In this document: one piece after another, positions 18,001 to 26,406 of the stretch
How positions within the stretch are numbered: the stretch's first letter is position 1
Layout: every line of letters begins with the position of its first letter
Assembly (NCBI GenBank): GCA_937127125.1
Contig: CAKZLO010000075.1
Span: 1 to 64,000, forward strand
Reading direction: 5' to 3'
Source of the DNA: an uncultured Ardenticatenia bacterium
GTDB lineage: Bacteria; Chloroflexota; Anaerolineae; 4572-78; NAK82
Length of the DNA: 64,000 nt
Notes under the pieces: generated by a model
Told to the model about the DNA's origin: nothing
Seen by the model: only the letters and a program-made list of their open reading frames with translations
Database searches by the model: none
Program-made: the position numbers and the translations under genes

Positions 18001-19644
18001 TCATATCGGCAGAGCAAGAGCAACGGGCGTGGGTAACCTGTCCTCTTCTGAGTGCTGGCGCAAGGGCTCGGAGGGCTGAGCACACTCAATTGCCCAGATC
18101 TCTTCCTGTAAGACCTGCTGGAGCCAACTATTCTGCCTGAGGAAGCTATAGTTATTGTACCGGGGATCTCGGTAATTGGTTATCTTTCCCGTTGTGAATG
18201 CGCCGATGACCTCGGCAATTCCGTCTTGGACAGTATATCGGGGTTGGAAACCGAGAACATTATGAATCTTGTCGAATCGAACTCGATAGTTGCGACCGTC
18301 TTCGCCTAACTGGGTGACAACTCGAGCGGTAGGCACCATTTCCTTCAGAAGTGTGCCCAAGCTGGCAATCTGATAGTTCTGTTCATTGCACCCTACGTTG
18401 AAGATCTGGCCCGACACGGCGCTGATCGGGGCCTGGAGGGCCAACACGATGGCCTCAGCAACATCTCTTACGTGTACCAGCGGACGCCACTGTGTCCCTC
18501 CGCAGATGCTCACCTCGCCGTCCTGAATGGCACGAGCAGCCAACAAGTTGACCACCAAGTCGAAGCGCGGGCGACCAGAGAGACCATATACGGTGCCAAA
18601 GCGTAGGATCACTGGAGAGAAGAAAGCAGTTGCCATACCGAGCAAAACTCTCTCAGACCCTAGCTTGGTACGTGCATATAGCGACAGAGGAGCAAGAGCT
18701 GATCGTTCATCAAGGGTCTGGTCGCTGGCACCGTAAACGCTACAAGTAGAAGCGAAAATGAATCGTCTGATGCCGAGACCTCTACTTATCTCTGCGATGG
18801 TCCGGGTTGCCATAAGGTTGATGTCGATCGTGAGGTCTTCACACACTGAACAAGCTGCGTCGCCCACGATCGCCCCAAGATGCACAACAGCTCGCACGCC
18901 ATTTGCCGCTCTAACTACAGTGTCCACGCGGCGGAAGTCTCCTACAACGAGATCGAATTCCGGGTGGCTGTAGAAAGGGATCAGGGGATCATCGCCATAA
19001 AGGAGCAGATCAAGCACCCTGACCCTATAGCCAAGTCCCAGTAGCCGCTCGACCAAAGCAGACCCGATGTAACCAGCTCCGCCGATAACCAGCACGTCGC
19101 ATTCTCTGCCGTGAGCGATGTGAGGATCTCTGGGATAGTCTTTCTTCCCAGTCTGACGACACAATAGAACTACGCACAAGCGGGCGGCAATTAGTAGTAC
19201 CGCACTGAAAAGACAGGCCAGGGCTAGTCCAAAACGTGGAAAAGGGGTGGCCGTTGGAAAAAGAAACACCAGGAACCCGAAAAGTAGGTAGCTTAGACCA
19301 ACGGACTCGGCGATCACCCGTACCTTATACCGTCCCCGATATGCACGGGTGCGGCTGTAGAAACCATTCACATAGAACACCACCAAACTAATCAGAGTCA
19401 GGAGCCAGGAATATTCTCTATACAAGGCTAGGGAACCTTCATAAATGTGCCCAGACAGAGAGGTATTAGTCGCGGTTGCCACTGACCACAAATCTGGCAG
19501 GACCAAGGCGATGGCCAGAGAAAAATTCACCATGATCATATCAGCGATCACGCGCACTGCGACGTCCAACCCTGGGTATTTGCCCAAACGCTGCATCGCT
19601 GTACTAAGAGTAAAACTTATTGCCCTATCCAGTCTGCATTTCAT
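18001..19644 (-). CDS. Membrane-anchored NAD-dependent epimerase/dehydratase (TM + extended SDR fusion)
   Basis: A 547-residue fusion. Residues 25-165 hold four membrane segments and the loop FYVNGFYSRTRAYRGRYK, like the N-terminal region of polyprenyl glycosylphosphotransferases and WbpM-type dehydratases. From 183 an extended SDR follows: VIGGAGYIGS (188-195), ASTCSVYG, a LYARTK Tyr-x3-Lys, and RPLVHVRDVAEAI near the C-terminal substrate domain. The SDR part looks like a UDP-glucose 4-epimerase relative and not a WbpM inverting dehydratase, whose active site has Met/Lys in place of Tyr. ATG 19644 has GGAG. It probably makes an NDP-sugar for the locus right at the membrane. Confidence 0.82.
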   Translation of the reverse strand: MKCRLDRAISFTLSTAMQRLGKYPGLDVAVRVIADMIMVNFSLAIALVLPDLWSVATATNTSLSGHIYEGSLALYREYSWLLTLISLVVFYVNGFYSRTRAYRGRYKVRVIAESVGLSYLLFGFLVFLFPTATPFPRFGLALACLFSAVLLIAARLCVVLLCRQTGKKDYPRDPHIAHGRECDVLVIGGAGYIGSALVERLLGLGYRVRVLDLLLYGDDPLIPFYSHPEFDLVVGDFRRVDTVVRAANGVRAVVHLGAIVGDAACSVCEDLTIDINLMATRTIAEISRGLGIRRFIFASTCSVYGASDQTLDERSALAPLSLYARTKLGSERVLLGMATAFFSPVILRFGTVYGLSGRPRFDLVVNLLAARAIQDGEVSICGGTQWRPLVHVRDVAEAIVLALQAPISAVSGQIFNVGCNEQNYQIASLGTLLKEMVPTARVVTQLGEDGRNYRVRFDKIHNVLGFQPRYTVQDGIAEVIGAFTTGKITNYRDPRYNNYSFLRQNSWLQQVLQEEIWAIECAQPSEPLRQHSEEDRLPTPVALALPI

Positions 19645-19710
19645 CAGCTGCGCTCTCCTTTAAGCTGCATCCCCAAACTCGCTATTATCCCAGCCATGCT
19701 GCTGTTCTGA

Positions 19711-20322
19711 TCACCGGTCCTTTCCAGATAGTGTTCCCTCAAGATCAGGCTCATGTGATCTCTTATCGTTTATCTTCTCCAGCCACTCTTCTCTCCAAAA
19801 ATAGAGACAAGAACGATCGCAACTGCCAAAGTCTGCGGTGCCCTTGCACATCACGCCTTCGAGTAGGACAATGCCTTTAGAGGTTTTCACACGTAGATCA
19901 CGTTCATCAACAAATCTCTCTACCCGTTTCAGCACACGCTGGGTGGTGCCACAGTAGGCAGCCATCTCGGGAATAAAGGTGCAACCGCGCAGCTGCCTCC
20001 AGTGGTTGAGCGTGGCCTCGATCTCTTCCAGGCTCCGAACCCGTACCCAGTCCCCAGCTTGGAGGTCTCTCGTGAAGGTGCTGATGGATTGGACGATCGG
20101 CTTGGGGTGCCTGCTGACCAGCCTGTATAGATTGTTTATCAGATTGTTTGACCATTTCTTGAATGCACGTTCTCGGTCAGGGCTCAGATGTCTTCTCATG
20201 ACAAGTTTCAGGCGCTTGACAAGGGACCGCGGCGGCGCCTTACCATCCCCGTTTGCCAGCAGTCGTAAAGAGGATATCTGGCATCCAGTATTGGGTTGTT
20301 CTAATCTAATCTCCATTCTCAT
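19711..20322 (-). CDS. Uncharacterised Cys-rich protein of polysaccharide loci
   Basis: A 203-residue protein without membrane segments. It has a basic N-terminal half, then GDWVRVRSLEEIEATL (possibly an SH3-like barrel), RGCTFIPEMAAYCGTTQRV, LKRVERFVDERDLRVK, VLLEGVMCKGT, SCDRSCLYFWREEWLEKI. Six Cys in this order could bind a metal. I recall similar proteins with CG-x-x-x-RVLKRV and CPR-x-C-x-x-FWRE motifs next to acyl-activating enzymes and glycosyltransferases, all without known function. It stands between the sugar-phosphate transferase and the membrane SDR. No function is assigned. Confidence 0.75.
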   Translation of the reverse strand: MRMEIRLEQPNTGCQISSLRLLANGDGKAPPRSLVKRLKLVMRRHLSPDRERAFKKWSNNLINNLYRLVSRHPKPIVQSISTFTRDLQAGDWVRVRSLEEIEATLNHWRQLRGCTFIPEMAAYCGTTQRVLKRVERFVDERDLRVKTSKGIVLLEGVMCKGTADFGSCDRSCLYFWREEWLEKINDKRSHEPDLEGTLSGKDR

Positions 20323-20413
20323 TCCTTTGCCTATGACTCAATGCTGTTTGATGCTAAGCATTGTCCTCGCGGCCCTTGTTGAGGACTGCTGCGGTACAAT
20401 GCATCTTGGCAGA

Positions 20414-21055
20414 CTATCCTGTAGGCTTGCCATTCATAATGTGCCTGCTGCTGCTCAGCTCATCGCGCTGTAAGAGCGCTGTGAACGTCTGTACTATTAT
20501 GCTCAGGTCTAAGATCAGGGACTGCCTTTCGATGTATTCCAAGTCAAGTGCCAGTTTTTGAGGCATGATTCTAGTGATGTACTCATTCTCCGGATTCGCG
20601 CACTGGCTCAGCAGATCCTCCTCATGCCGGAACCGCACTTGAGTAAGTCCTGTGATGCCTGGTCTGACTGTCAATACCTGCCTCTGCTTGGGTGTGTAGT
20701 AATCTACATAACAAGGCGATTCCGGCCTAGGTCCTACTATGCTCATTTCCCCACGCAGAACATTGATCAGCTGGGGTATCTCGTCGATCTTCCATCGACG
20801 TAGAATACGGCCGATCCGGGTGATCCTTTTGTCCCTCCCTTGTGTCAGGGCAGGCCCTAGGCGATCAGCATTGACCACCATCGTCCGCAGCTTATACATC
20901 TTGAACAACTTGCCCCCTTTGCCTATGCGGTCTGCACGGTAGAAAACAGGACCAGGCGAGTCCAGCTTGATCAGAGTTCCTGTGATTAGTAACACTGGCG
21001 CAAAAACTGCCAATCCTACTGAAGCAATTATTAGATCGAAGGCTCGTTTGATCAT
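20414..21055 (-). CDS. Initiating sugar-phosphate transferase (bacterial sugar transferase family)
   Basis: A 213-residue monotopic phosphoglycosyl transferase (PF02397). Seen: one N-terminal hydrophobic hairpin (residues 5-30), PVFYRADRIGKGGKLFKMYKLRTM, the DEIPQLINVLRGEMSIVGPRPE catalytic region, and RPGITGLTQVRFR. It moves a sugar phosphate from a UDP-sugar to undecaprenyl phosphate, the first step of repeat-unit synthesis. It is the short type without the four-helix N-terminal domain; that domain is found fused to the SDR two genes downstream. ATG 21055 has GAGGG; a GTG at 21070 overlaps the aminotransferase stop by GTGA and would be translationally coupled. Confidence 0.9.
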   Translation of the reverse strand: MIKRAFDLIIASVGLAVFAPVLLITGTLIKLDSPGPVFYRADRIGKGGKLFKMYKLRTMVVNADRLGPALTQGRDKRITRIGRILRRWKIDEIPQLINVLRGEMSIVGPRPESPCYVDYYTPKQRQVLTVRPGITGLTQVRFRHEEDLLSQCANPENEYITRIMPQKLALDLEYIERQSLILDLSIIVQTFTALLQRDELSSSRHIMNGKPTG

Positions 21056-21066
21056 GATGACAGCCC

Positions 21067-22260
21067 TCACCTTCGATGCATGGACACCACCTTTTTGACG
21101 GCAGCAATCACGCGTTTTATGTCCTCCTCGCTCATTTTGGGGTACAACGGCAGCGAGATAATACGGTCATAGATGCGCTCAGCGTTGGGATAGTCTCCTC
21201 GTTTGAACCCGAATCGTTCGCTGTAGTATGGATGGAGATGAATAGGGATAAAGTGAACACTGGTGCCAATGTGTTCGGCGTGCAGGGCTTCAATAAACTT
21301 GTTACGATCGATTGTAAGCCGCTCTGTATCTATTTGAATGGTGTACAAATGCCAGGCGTGGCGAACATCACCTTTGGTCTCCGGTGTGTGGATCTCTGGG
21401 ACATCACGGAAGGCATCGTTGTACATCGCAACGTATCGCTGGCGCACATCCAGGAAGTGCTCAAGCTTGGCCAGCTGACGGATGCCCAGAGCAGCCTGGA
21501 TGTCGGTCATATTGTATTTGTACCCGGGATACACAACTTCGTAGTACCATGAGCCTTCGCTGCCATAACGCTTCCAAGCGTCTTTGCTGATCCCGTGCAA
21601 GCTGAGCAATCGCATCTTTTCAGCCAGCGCGTCGTTGTTGGTGGTCACCATGCCGCCCTCTGCAGTCGTCATGTTCTTGATCGCGTAAAAGCTGAAGGCG
21701 GTTGCGTCGCTAAAGCTGCCTATCATCTGCCCGTGGTACTTGGCGCCAATTGCATGGGCAGCATCTTCGACAACATACACCTTGTGCTCTCGAGTGCATT
21801 CCAGGATCCGATCCATATTGCATGGTTGGCCTGCATAATGCACTGGAACGATGGCCTTAGTACGTGGAGTAATTCGTCTCCGTATCTCATCGGGATCAAC
21901 ATTGCAATCCGCGCTGACGTCGGCAAAGATAGGTGTCGCGCCTAAGTGGACAATTACATTGGCAGTAGCGCAGAATGTTAAGGGAGAGGTGATCACCTCA
22001 TCACCCGGGCCAACCCCGAGCGCTGCCAGGGCAATGTGCAGTGCCGCTGTACAAGAACTGACAGCAACCGCATGTTTCACGCCAAGATAGTCTGCGACAC
22101 GTTCCTCAAACTCCTTAGTCCTTGGGCCCGTCGTGATCCAGCCAGAGGCGAGTACTTGCACAACTTCATCGATTTCTTCCTCACCGATGTCCGGCAGCGC
22201 GAACGGGAGGAAATCATCCCTAATCATAACCATTGCTTTTTCTGTGTGCGTATTATCCAT
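21067..22260 (-). CDS. DegT/DnrJ/EryC1/StrS sugar aminotransferase
   Basis: A 397-residue PLP enzyme. Seen: GWITTGPRTKEFEERVADYL, SSCTAALHIALAALGVGPGDEVITSPLTF, PVHYAGQPCNMD, VVEDAAHAIGA, and the PLP lysine in FYAIKNMTTAEGGMV (Lys about 196). The C-terminal HFIPIHLHPYY is typical of ArnB/PseC-like enzymes. It transfers an amino group to a keto-sugar nucleotide. The SDR at 18001 or an enzyme outside the window may provide the keto sugar. It is directly coupled to the sugar-phosphate transferase, so the first sugar of the repeat unit may be an amino sugar. Confidence 0.9.
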   Translation of the reverse strand: MDNTHTEKAMVMIRDDFLPFALPDIGEEEIDEVVQVLASGWITTGPRTKEFEERVADYLGVKHAVAVSSCTAALHIALAALGVGPGDEVITSPLTFCATANVIVHLGATPIFADVSADCNVDPDEIRRRITPRTKAIVPVHYAGQPCNMDRILECTREHKVYVVEDAAHAIGAKYHGQMIGSFSDATAFSFYAIKNMTTAEGGMVTTNNDALAEKMRLLSLHGISKDAWKRYGSEGSWYYEVVYPGYKYNMTDIQAALGIRQLAKLEHFLDVRQRYVAMYNDAFRDVPEIHTPETKGDVRHAWHLYTIQIDTERLTIDRNKFIEALHAEHIGTSVHFIPIHLHPYYSERFGFKRGDYPNAERIYDRIISLPLYPKMSEEDIKRVIAAVKKVVSMHRR

Positions 22261-22270
22261 AGTTTCGTCC

Positions 22271-23284
22271 TTAGCAAGGACTATAGGGCCAAGACCGTTC
22301 CCGCCAGGCTGGGTTCGCTGCTTGCGCCGGGGTGCCGCACAACGATGCTGCGAGCAACTCGCTCTTCTGCGGAATGAGACACTCTGGCCAGTCTTGTCTA
22401 TTTAGATCACGTTTTCCTTCTAGGTAGAAGCGGAACATACCTTCAACCTTGGCCAGAGCCGAACTGTGGCGGTACATGGCTAGCATTTTCTTGACCATCA
22501 TATAGCTTGTCCGATTGACCAGTGGTGCCAGAAGAGGGTGGAAGACTACCCGTTGGCGCACCGGTTTCGCCGTGTATCCCATGCGAAACTTGAACTCATC
22601 GACGCTCGGCGGGGCGTCAAGCGACTCGAGACAAAAGAACACCTCAGAGACTCCAGGACGCCTGAGTGCTGCCTGAGTGACGCCAAAGAATATGGCATGG
22701 TTGACTCGATCCTTTAGGTGGTCTGATGCACTTTGTTCGTAAGGCAGTGTGAAACAGTCATCGCAACGGAAAGCCAGGAAGGATGCTACCAGCTCTTGTT
22801 TATGGATCGCACCCCAGGCCTCGAAGCCGGGCAGATCCTCAGCGGTTGTGCAGATACGGCGCCACATCTCTTCTGTTTCAGCGTCCACTCTTCCTTGACG
22901 CTCAAGCGTCTCCTGCCGCATCCGCCAACCTTCTAAGGCCAGCCTGGACATCGGTATCCTCTCCACACGGACGTGCTCGAGCCCTTTGCAGACATTTTGT
23001 CGCGCCTGTCGGCTCAGGCATGGCAGATCATAGGAGGGGTCTGCACAAACCACGTGGTAGCTGACCTTGCCACAGCGAGCACGTAAAGGTGTCGAGAAGC
23101 GCACCGCAATCGCCCGATGCTTCCAGAATAGCTGGTGCAGTTCTGCATCCGAAGGCTCAATAATCCAGTGGTATGGGAATGCCTGGTAAACACCAAGGTT
23201 CACCTCATACCAATAGCTACTGGATGTGCGCACCACGTGATGCCCCTGGCGACGCAACCACTCGGCAAATATCGCGGCGTTCAT
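22271..23284 (-). CDS. FemAB-like GNAT family acyltransferase
   Basis: A 337-residue protein resembling the BioF2/FemAB-like double-GNAT family (PF13480): SRQARQNVCKGLEHVRVERI, a central helix pair, AWGAIHKQELVASFLAFRCDDC with the core GNAT strands, DRVNHAIFFGVTQAALRRPGVSEVFF and a conserved Phe-Lys-Phe-Arg-Met-Gly motif near 240. Such proteins attach acyl or aminoacyl groups to sugars or lipids. It stands 10 bp before the aminotransferase, whose product amine could be its acceptor. Substrate is unproven. Confidence 0.75.
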   Translation of the reverse strand: MNAAIFAEWLRRQGHHVVRTSSSYWYEVNLGVYQAFPYHWIIEPSDAELHQLFWKHRAIAVRFSTPLRARCGKVSYHVVCADPSYDLPCLSRQARQNVCKGLEHVRVERIPMSRLALEGWRMRQETLERQGRVDAETEEMWRRICTTAEDLPGFEAWGAIHKQELVASFLAFRCDDCFTLPYEQSASDHLKDRVNHAIFFGVTQAALRRPGVSEVFFCLESLDAPPSVDEFKFRMGYTAKPVRQRVVFHPLLAPLVNRTSYMMVKKMLAMYRHSSALAKVEGMFRFYLEGKRDLNRQDWPECLIPQKSELLAASLCGTPAQAANPAWRERSWPYSPC

Positions 23285-23439
23285 AACACACCAACCACCT
23301 CAGATCACATAAGCACAGTAGAACGAATTGGACACAGCCACCACCAGTTTGGCAGGGCGAGCAAACCTCGCTCTGATCTCAATGGTCGTGGACATCCTCC
23401 CCTTGTGTCTGCTGGAAGACAGAGTGCCTGATCATCCTC

Positions 23440-23823
23440 TCAGCGCATCGCCTCACTGGCAAGCGAGTTCGCTTCTGTCTCGCGTCTCCTCGAGGAGTCC
23501 TGATAATCCCACAGATCACTGCAGCGAACACGCCATAGGTGCCCGACTCTGATCGCTGGGATGATCCCCTTTTGGCACCAGCGCCACACTGTGACGCGAG
23601 ACACGCGCAGGTAGTCTGCTACCTCTTTTACAGTTAGCAGTTCCGCTTGGTAAATGCCGGCAGCGTCCACTTGTTTTGACAAGGCTCTACCTTCCCATAA
23701 GGTGGAGTGGGCAAAACACTTTTTACACCTGGTGTTTCTGCAGGATTTACTCGTGTGTCCGACCTGTTTATCGGCAGTCAAGAGATCGGCGACACGCTGA
23801 GTGAAGCGCCCCTGGGCCGACAC
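23440..23823 (-). CDS. Small helix-turn-helix DNA-binding protein (excisionase/MerR-like)
   Basis: The C-terminal 65 residues form an HTH_17 domain: LLTVKEVADYLRVSRVTVWRWCQKGIIPAIRVGHLWRVRCSDL. The first 48 residues are Cys/Lys-rich and atypical; a TTG at about 23676 after GGAAGG could be the true start, giving a protein of about 78 residues. It begins the minus-strand locus, 155 bp before the GNAT gene. A palindrome overlapping its predicted promoter suggests self-control. It may regulate the polysaccharide locus. No integrase is near, so a phage excisionase role is unlikely. Confidence 0.72.
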   Translation of the reverse strand: MSAQGRFTQRVADLLTADKQVGHTSKSCRNTRCKKCFAHSTLWEGRALSKQVDAAGIYQAELLTVKEVADYLRVSRVTVWRWCQKGIIPAIRVGHLWRVRCSDLWDYQDSSRRRETEANSLASEAMR

Positions 23824-23877
23824 GAAGGGGTTGAATCCGGGTGCTACTTCAACACACCCAAACTAAAAATTGTTACC

Positions 23878-23889
23878 GAAGTTAACTTC
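23878..23889. promoter_or_regulatory. Perfect 12-bp palindrome, candidate operator
   Basis: GAAGTTAACTTC is a perfect inverted repeat that starts directly downstream of the -10 box on the minus strand, so it covers the expected transcription start of the HTH gene. A binding protein there would block transcription. The HTH protein itself is the obvious candidate (inference). Confidence 0.5.
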
Positions 23890-23918
23890 ATTATACGAGG
23901 TTTTTGCCTGCTTGCCTA
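23890..23918 (-). promoter_or_regulatory. Sigma-70 type promoter for the HTH gene and possibly the polysaccharide locus
   Basis: On the minus strand the boxes read TAGGCA (23918-23913), 17 bp, TATAAT (23895-23890). The -10 is perfect and the -35 matches at four of six positions. It points at the HTH gene starting at 23823. Confidence 0.5.
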
Positions 23919-23964
23919 TTGCCTGTTTCGCGTGTTATCCCCATTCACGGGATGGCGATAGGGG

Positions 23965-24000
23965 ATAGGCATATGGCATAGACGCTCTCCATATGCCTAT
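23965..24000 (-). terminator. Inverted repeat after the response-regulator gene
   Basis: ATAGGCATATGG (23965-23976) and CCATATGCCTAT (23989-24000) form a 12-bp stem with a 12-base loop, 16 bp beyond the stop of the response regulator. There is no clear T-tract, so it may be a weak terminator or a binding site. Confidence 0.45.
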
Positions 24001-24015
24001 GTCTTTCGATATAGA

Positions 24016-24684
24016 TCAGCCGATCTTTGAGGGGTCGCTGGCGTCAGCTACGTCCAAACACTGCTGCATAGCCCATACAGCAGCTTCGGTACGACTCGCC
24101 ATGTGGAGCTTGTTGAGGATGTTACTGACATGCACCTTGACTGTGCCCGGGCGAATCTTAAGGATCTCGGCAATTGCTCTGTTGCTCAGGCCACTCGCTA
24201 GCAGGCGCAAGATCTGTCGCTCTCGTGCCGTGAGCATTCCCGCATTATGAGATGCTGTGTTATGCTCCACATTCCTGAGCACGAAGGAGGCAACTTGTGG
24301 ATCGAGCGGCATACCTCCTTGTCGGACTGCCTGAATCGCCTTGATCAAGTCGCCACCATCCACATCCTTGAGAAGATAGCCATCTGCCCCGGCTCTCACT
24401 GCCTCCTCGGCCCGAGCCTTTTCACTAAAACCTGTCAGAATGATAACTTTGGTATCGGGCAAGAGGCGCTTGATCTCAAGGGTGGCTCTAGTGCCCCCAA
24501 CGCCTGGCATCACCAGGTCCATAAGCACAACATCCGGCTGGAGCTCGCTAGCCTTTTGCACCGCTTCCTCGCCGTTTATTGCTTCCCCGACGACTTGGAT
24601 GGAAGGCTCCGTGCCCAATAGCATCTGAATGCCCTTACGCACAACGGGGTGATCATCCGCTATCAAGACACGCGTCTGGGTCAC
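24016..24684 (-). CDS. NarL/FixJ-family response regulator
   Basis: About 222 residues. Receiver domain: VLIADDHPVVRKG, VVLMDLVMPGVGG (phospho-acceptor Asp), IILTGFSEK, YLLKDVDGG. Output: LuxR/NarL helix-turn-helix, LTARERQILRLLASGLSNRAIA to TVKVHVSNILNKL. The GTG at 24684 has GGGAG upstream and begins the family homology; a GTG at 24741 directly follows the kinase stop and would add 19 residues of non-family sequence. It pairs with the kinase just upstream. The location between the polysaccharide locus and the WbpA/WbpP genes makes those plausible targets. Confidence 0.92.
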   Translation of the reverse strand: MTQTRVLIADDHPVVRKGIQMLLGTEPSIQVVGEAINGEEAVQKASELQPDVVLMDLVMPGVGGTRATLEIKRLLPDTKVIILTGFSEKARAEEAVRAGADGYLLKDVDGGDLIKAIQAVRQGGMPLDPQVASFVLRNVEHNTASHNAGMLTARERQILRLLASGLSNRAIAEILKIRPGTVKVHVSNILNKLHMASRTEAAVWAMQQCLDVADASDPSKIG

Positions 24685-24741
24685 GGGAGGTCTCCCACTG
24701 GGGCACACTGCACAGACGACAACTGAGAGGCAGACACTCAC

Positions 24742-25953
24742 TTAACTCCCAGTGCATGGGTATGGCATGCGTACACTCACCACGGTCCCTCGACCAGGGG
24801 TCGACTCCAGGAGAAAAACTCCACCCAAAGCCTCTGCACACCATCGCATGTCCTTGATCCCCTGTGCTTCGTCCACATCGATATCATTGGGACGAAAACC
24901 TATGCCATTATCGGCGATACGCAGCACAAGAGCATCACCTTCTTGGCCTAGTCTGACCTCCACTGAGCTAGCGCAGGCATGTCGTACTACATTCCAGAGT
25001 GCTTCCCTGGCGACGTTGTAGAGCGTCAGCTCCTGTTCAGGCAAGAGTTCCGGTTCCGAGTCTATGGAAAGCTGAATATCCAGACAGTACAGCTTCCTCA
25101 ATATGGCACAGTGATCCCTTAACGCCGCACTGAGGTCCCGACCGGTCCAGCTTTCTGTGCTGAGATCGAAGATGCTTTCACGCAGATTGACCAGAATCTG
25201 CTGGACCAGCGTTACCACTTGTTGCAGAGGGTCCAGAACTTCTGAGCCCACATTCTTATGCTCCAGCAACACAAGCGAGGTCTTGGCCGCTAGCTGGATG
25301 CCATACAGGTCCTGCACTACCGAGTCATGCAGCTCGCGTGCCAATCGGTGGCGTTCGCGGTATACTTCTGACTGGCGCCTCAGCGCGTAGGATTGTGCGT
25401 TCTCAATCGCGATAGCCGCGGTAGATGCCAAGGCTTCCATTAGGTGCAAATCGTCACTCGTGAATTGGTTCGGCTTTGAGTCAATCGCTTCTATCACCCC
25501 GACGACGGCCTGCCTGGTCACCATTGGTACAGCTAGGATGCTGCGAGACTCTAGGCCTGTGAGCTTATCGGCTTCTTGAGCATGACGTGTATCCGCTCGA
25601 GCATCCGCAACGATTGTCCCCTGCTTGTTGGCCACGGCCCAGCCTGCGATACCCTCTCCAGGCGCCAGCCGCCACCCATGGATTGGGGTTCCCTTTGGGT
25701 CGGTGGAATGCTTGCATACTAGATCACCTGTGGAATGCTCAACCAGCCAAACAGAGCACGCTGTTGCGTCCAAGGTGCGCCGGGCTCCCTCCAGGACAGT
25801 AGCTATGATATCGTCGAGACCCAGATTGTCGCCTGGCCCTTTTTTCTCTTCACCAATGCCTTCTCGGACACTTGCCTGCACGTGGCCTGGCCATTCTATT
25901 CGTTGATCCATTCTTGGCGCTTCGTTAGCTCTCATGTTGTCATTTCCAATCAA
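24742..25953 (-). CDS. Cytoplasmic GAF-domain sensor histidine kinase (NarX/DesK type)
   Basis: A 403-residue protein without membrane segments. GAF domain about 45-190 (CSVWLVEH, LAPGEGIAGWAVANKQ, SILAVPMVTRQAVVGVIEA). HisKA_3 region RHRLARELHDSVVQDLYGIQ with the phospho-acceptor His. HATPase_c: REALWNVVRHA, LRIADNGIGF, DEAQGIKDMRW and GGVFLLESTPGRGTVV. A soluble GAF kinase of this kind senses a small ligand or redox state; the ligand is unknown. The stop codon abuts the response-regulator gene, so they are co-transcribed. Confidence 0.92.
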   Translation of the reverse strand: MIGNDNMRANEAPRMDQRIEWPGHVQASVREGIGEEKKGPGDNLGLDDIIATVLEGARRTLDATACSVWLVEHSTGDLVCKHSTDPKGTPIHGWRLAPGEGIAGWAVANKQGTIVADARADTRHAQEADKLTGLESRSILAVPMVTRQAVVGVIEAIDSKPNQFTSDDLHLMEALASTAAIAIENAQSYALRRQSEVYRERHRLARELHDSVVQDLYGIQLAAKTSLVLLEHKNVGSEVLDPLQQVVTLVQQILVNLRESIFDLSTESWTGRDLSAALRDHCAILRKLYCLDIQLSIDSEPELLPEQELTLYNVAREALWNVVRHACASSVEVRLGQEGDALVLRIADNGIGFRPNDIDVDEAQGIKDMRWCAEALGGVFLLESTPGRGTVVSVRMPYPCTGS

Positions 25954-26397
25954 AGCAGCTATCTCAGTAGAATTAGGAGGTCAAACGGAGGGCTTTTCCC
26001 CTCTGCTGTGACAACTGTACCGGACAATGAGATGTTTTGCATTTTGGGCATGCCTGACTACACTGCGAGCTCATTTGATGTCATCTCTCCTGCTTGTACA
26101 TCCTAGCTTGGAAAGATGCGGCAGATGTAACGAGCCACTTGGGCAGAGAGCATTGTTATTTCTCTATACTCTATTATACTATAACATACAACATTTTACA
26201 TTAAAGAAAACAAACAATAGAGGTATTTTTCAGTCAAGTTTGGAGCTGTGTTAAGAAGAGCAACCGTGTGATCTCACTCGGTTACGGCCACAAGCAGCCG
26301 TATGGAGGTTTGAGCCCAGTGTTCCGAAAATACTTGTGGCACCAGAGACACGATGTTGACAATCCTATCTTGAGACTCGCAAACATCTCAGAAACAG
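25954..26397. other. 444-bp divergent intergenic region with an AT-rich island
   Basis: This stretch separates the kinase gene (-) from wbpA (+) and holds no gene I can support. Bases about 26155-26235 are markedly AT-rich against their surroundings and contain repeated TATACT/TATAAT-like boxes on both strands. Confidence 0.7.
26153..26180 (+). promoter_or_regulatory. Candidate promoter for wbpA-wbpP
   Basis: TTGTTA (26153-26158), 16 bp, TATACT (26175-26180) on the plus strand inside the AT-rich island. It would leave a leader of about 220 bases before wbpA. Overlapping boxes make the exact start uncertain. Confidence 0.4.
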
Positions 26398-26406
26398 GTG
26401 ACGAAT

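Noticed and set aside
23440-23823. Phage excisionase marking an integrated element
   Set aside because: No integrase, attachment repeats or phage genes nearby; HTH_17 domains are also common in chromosomal regulators.
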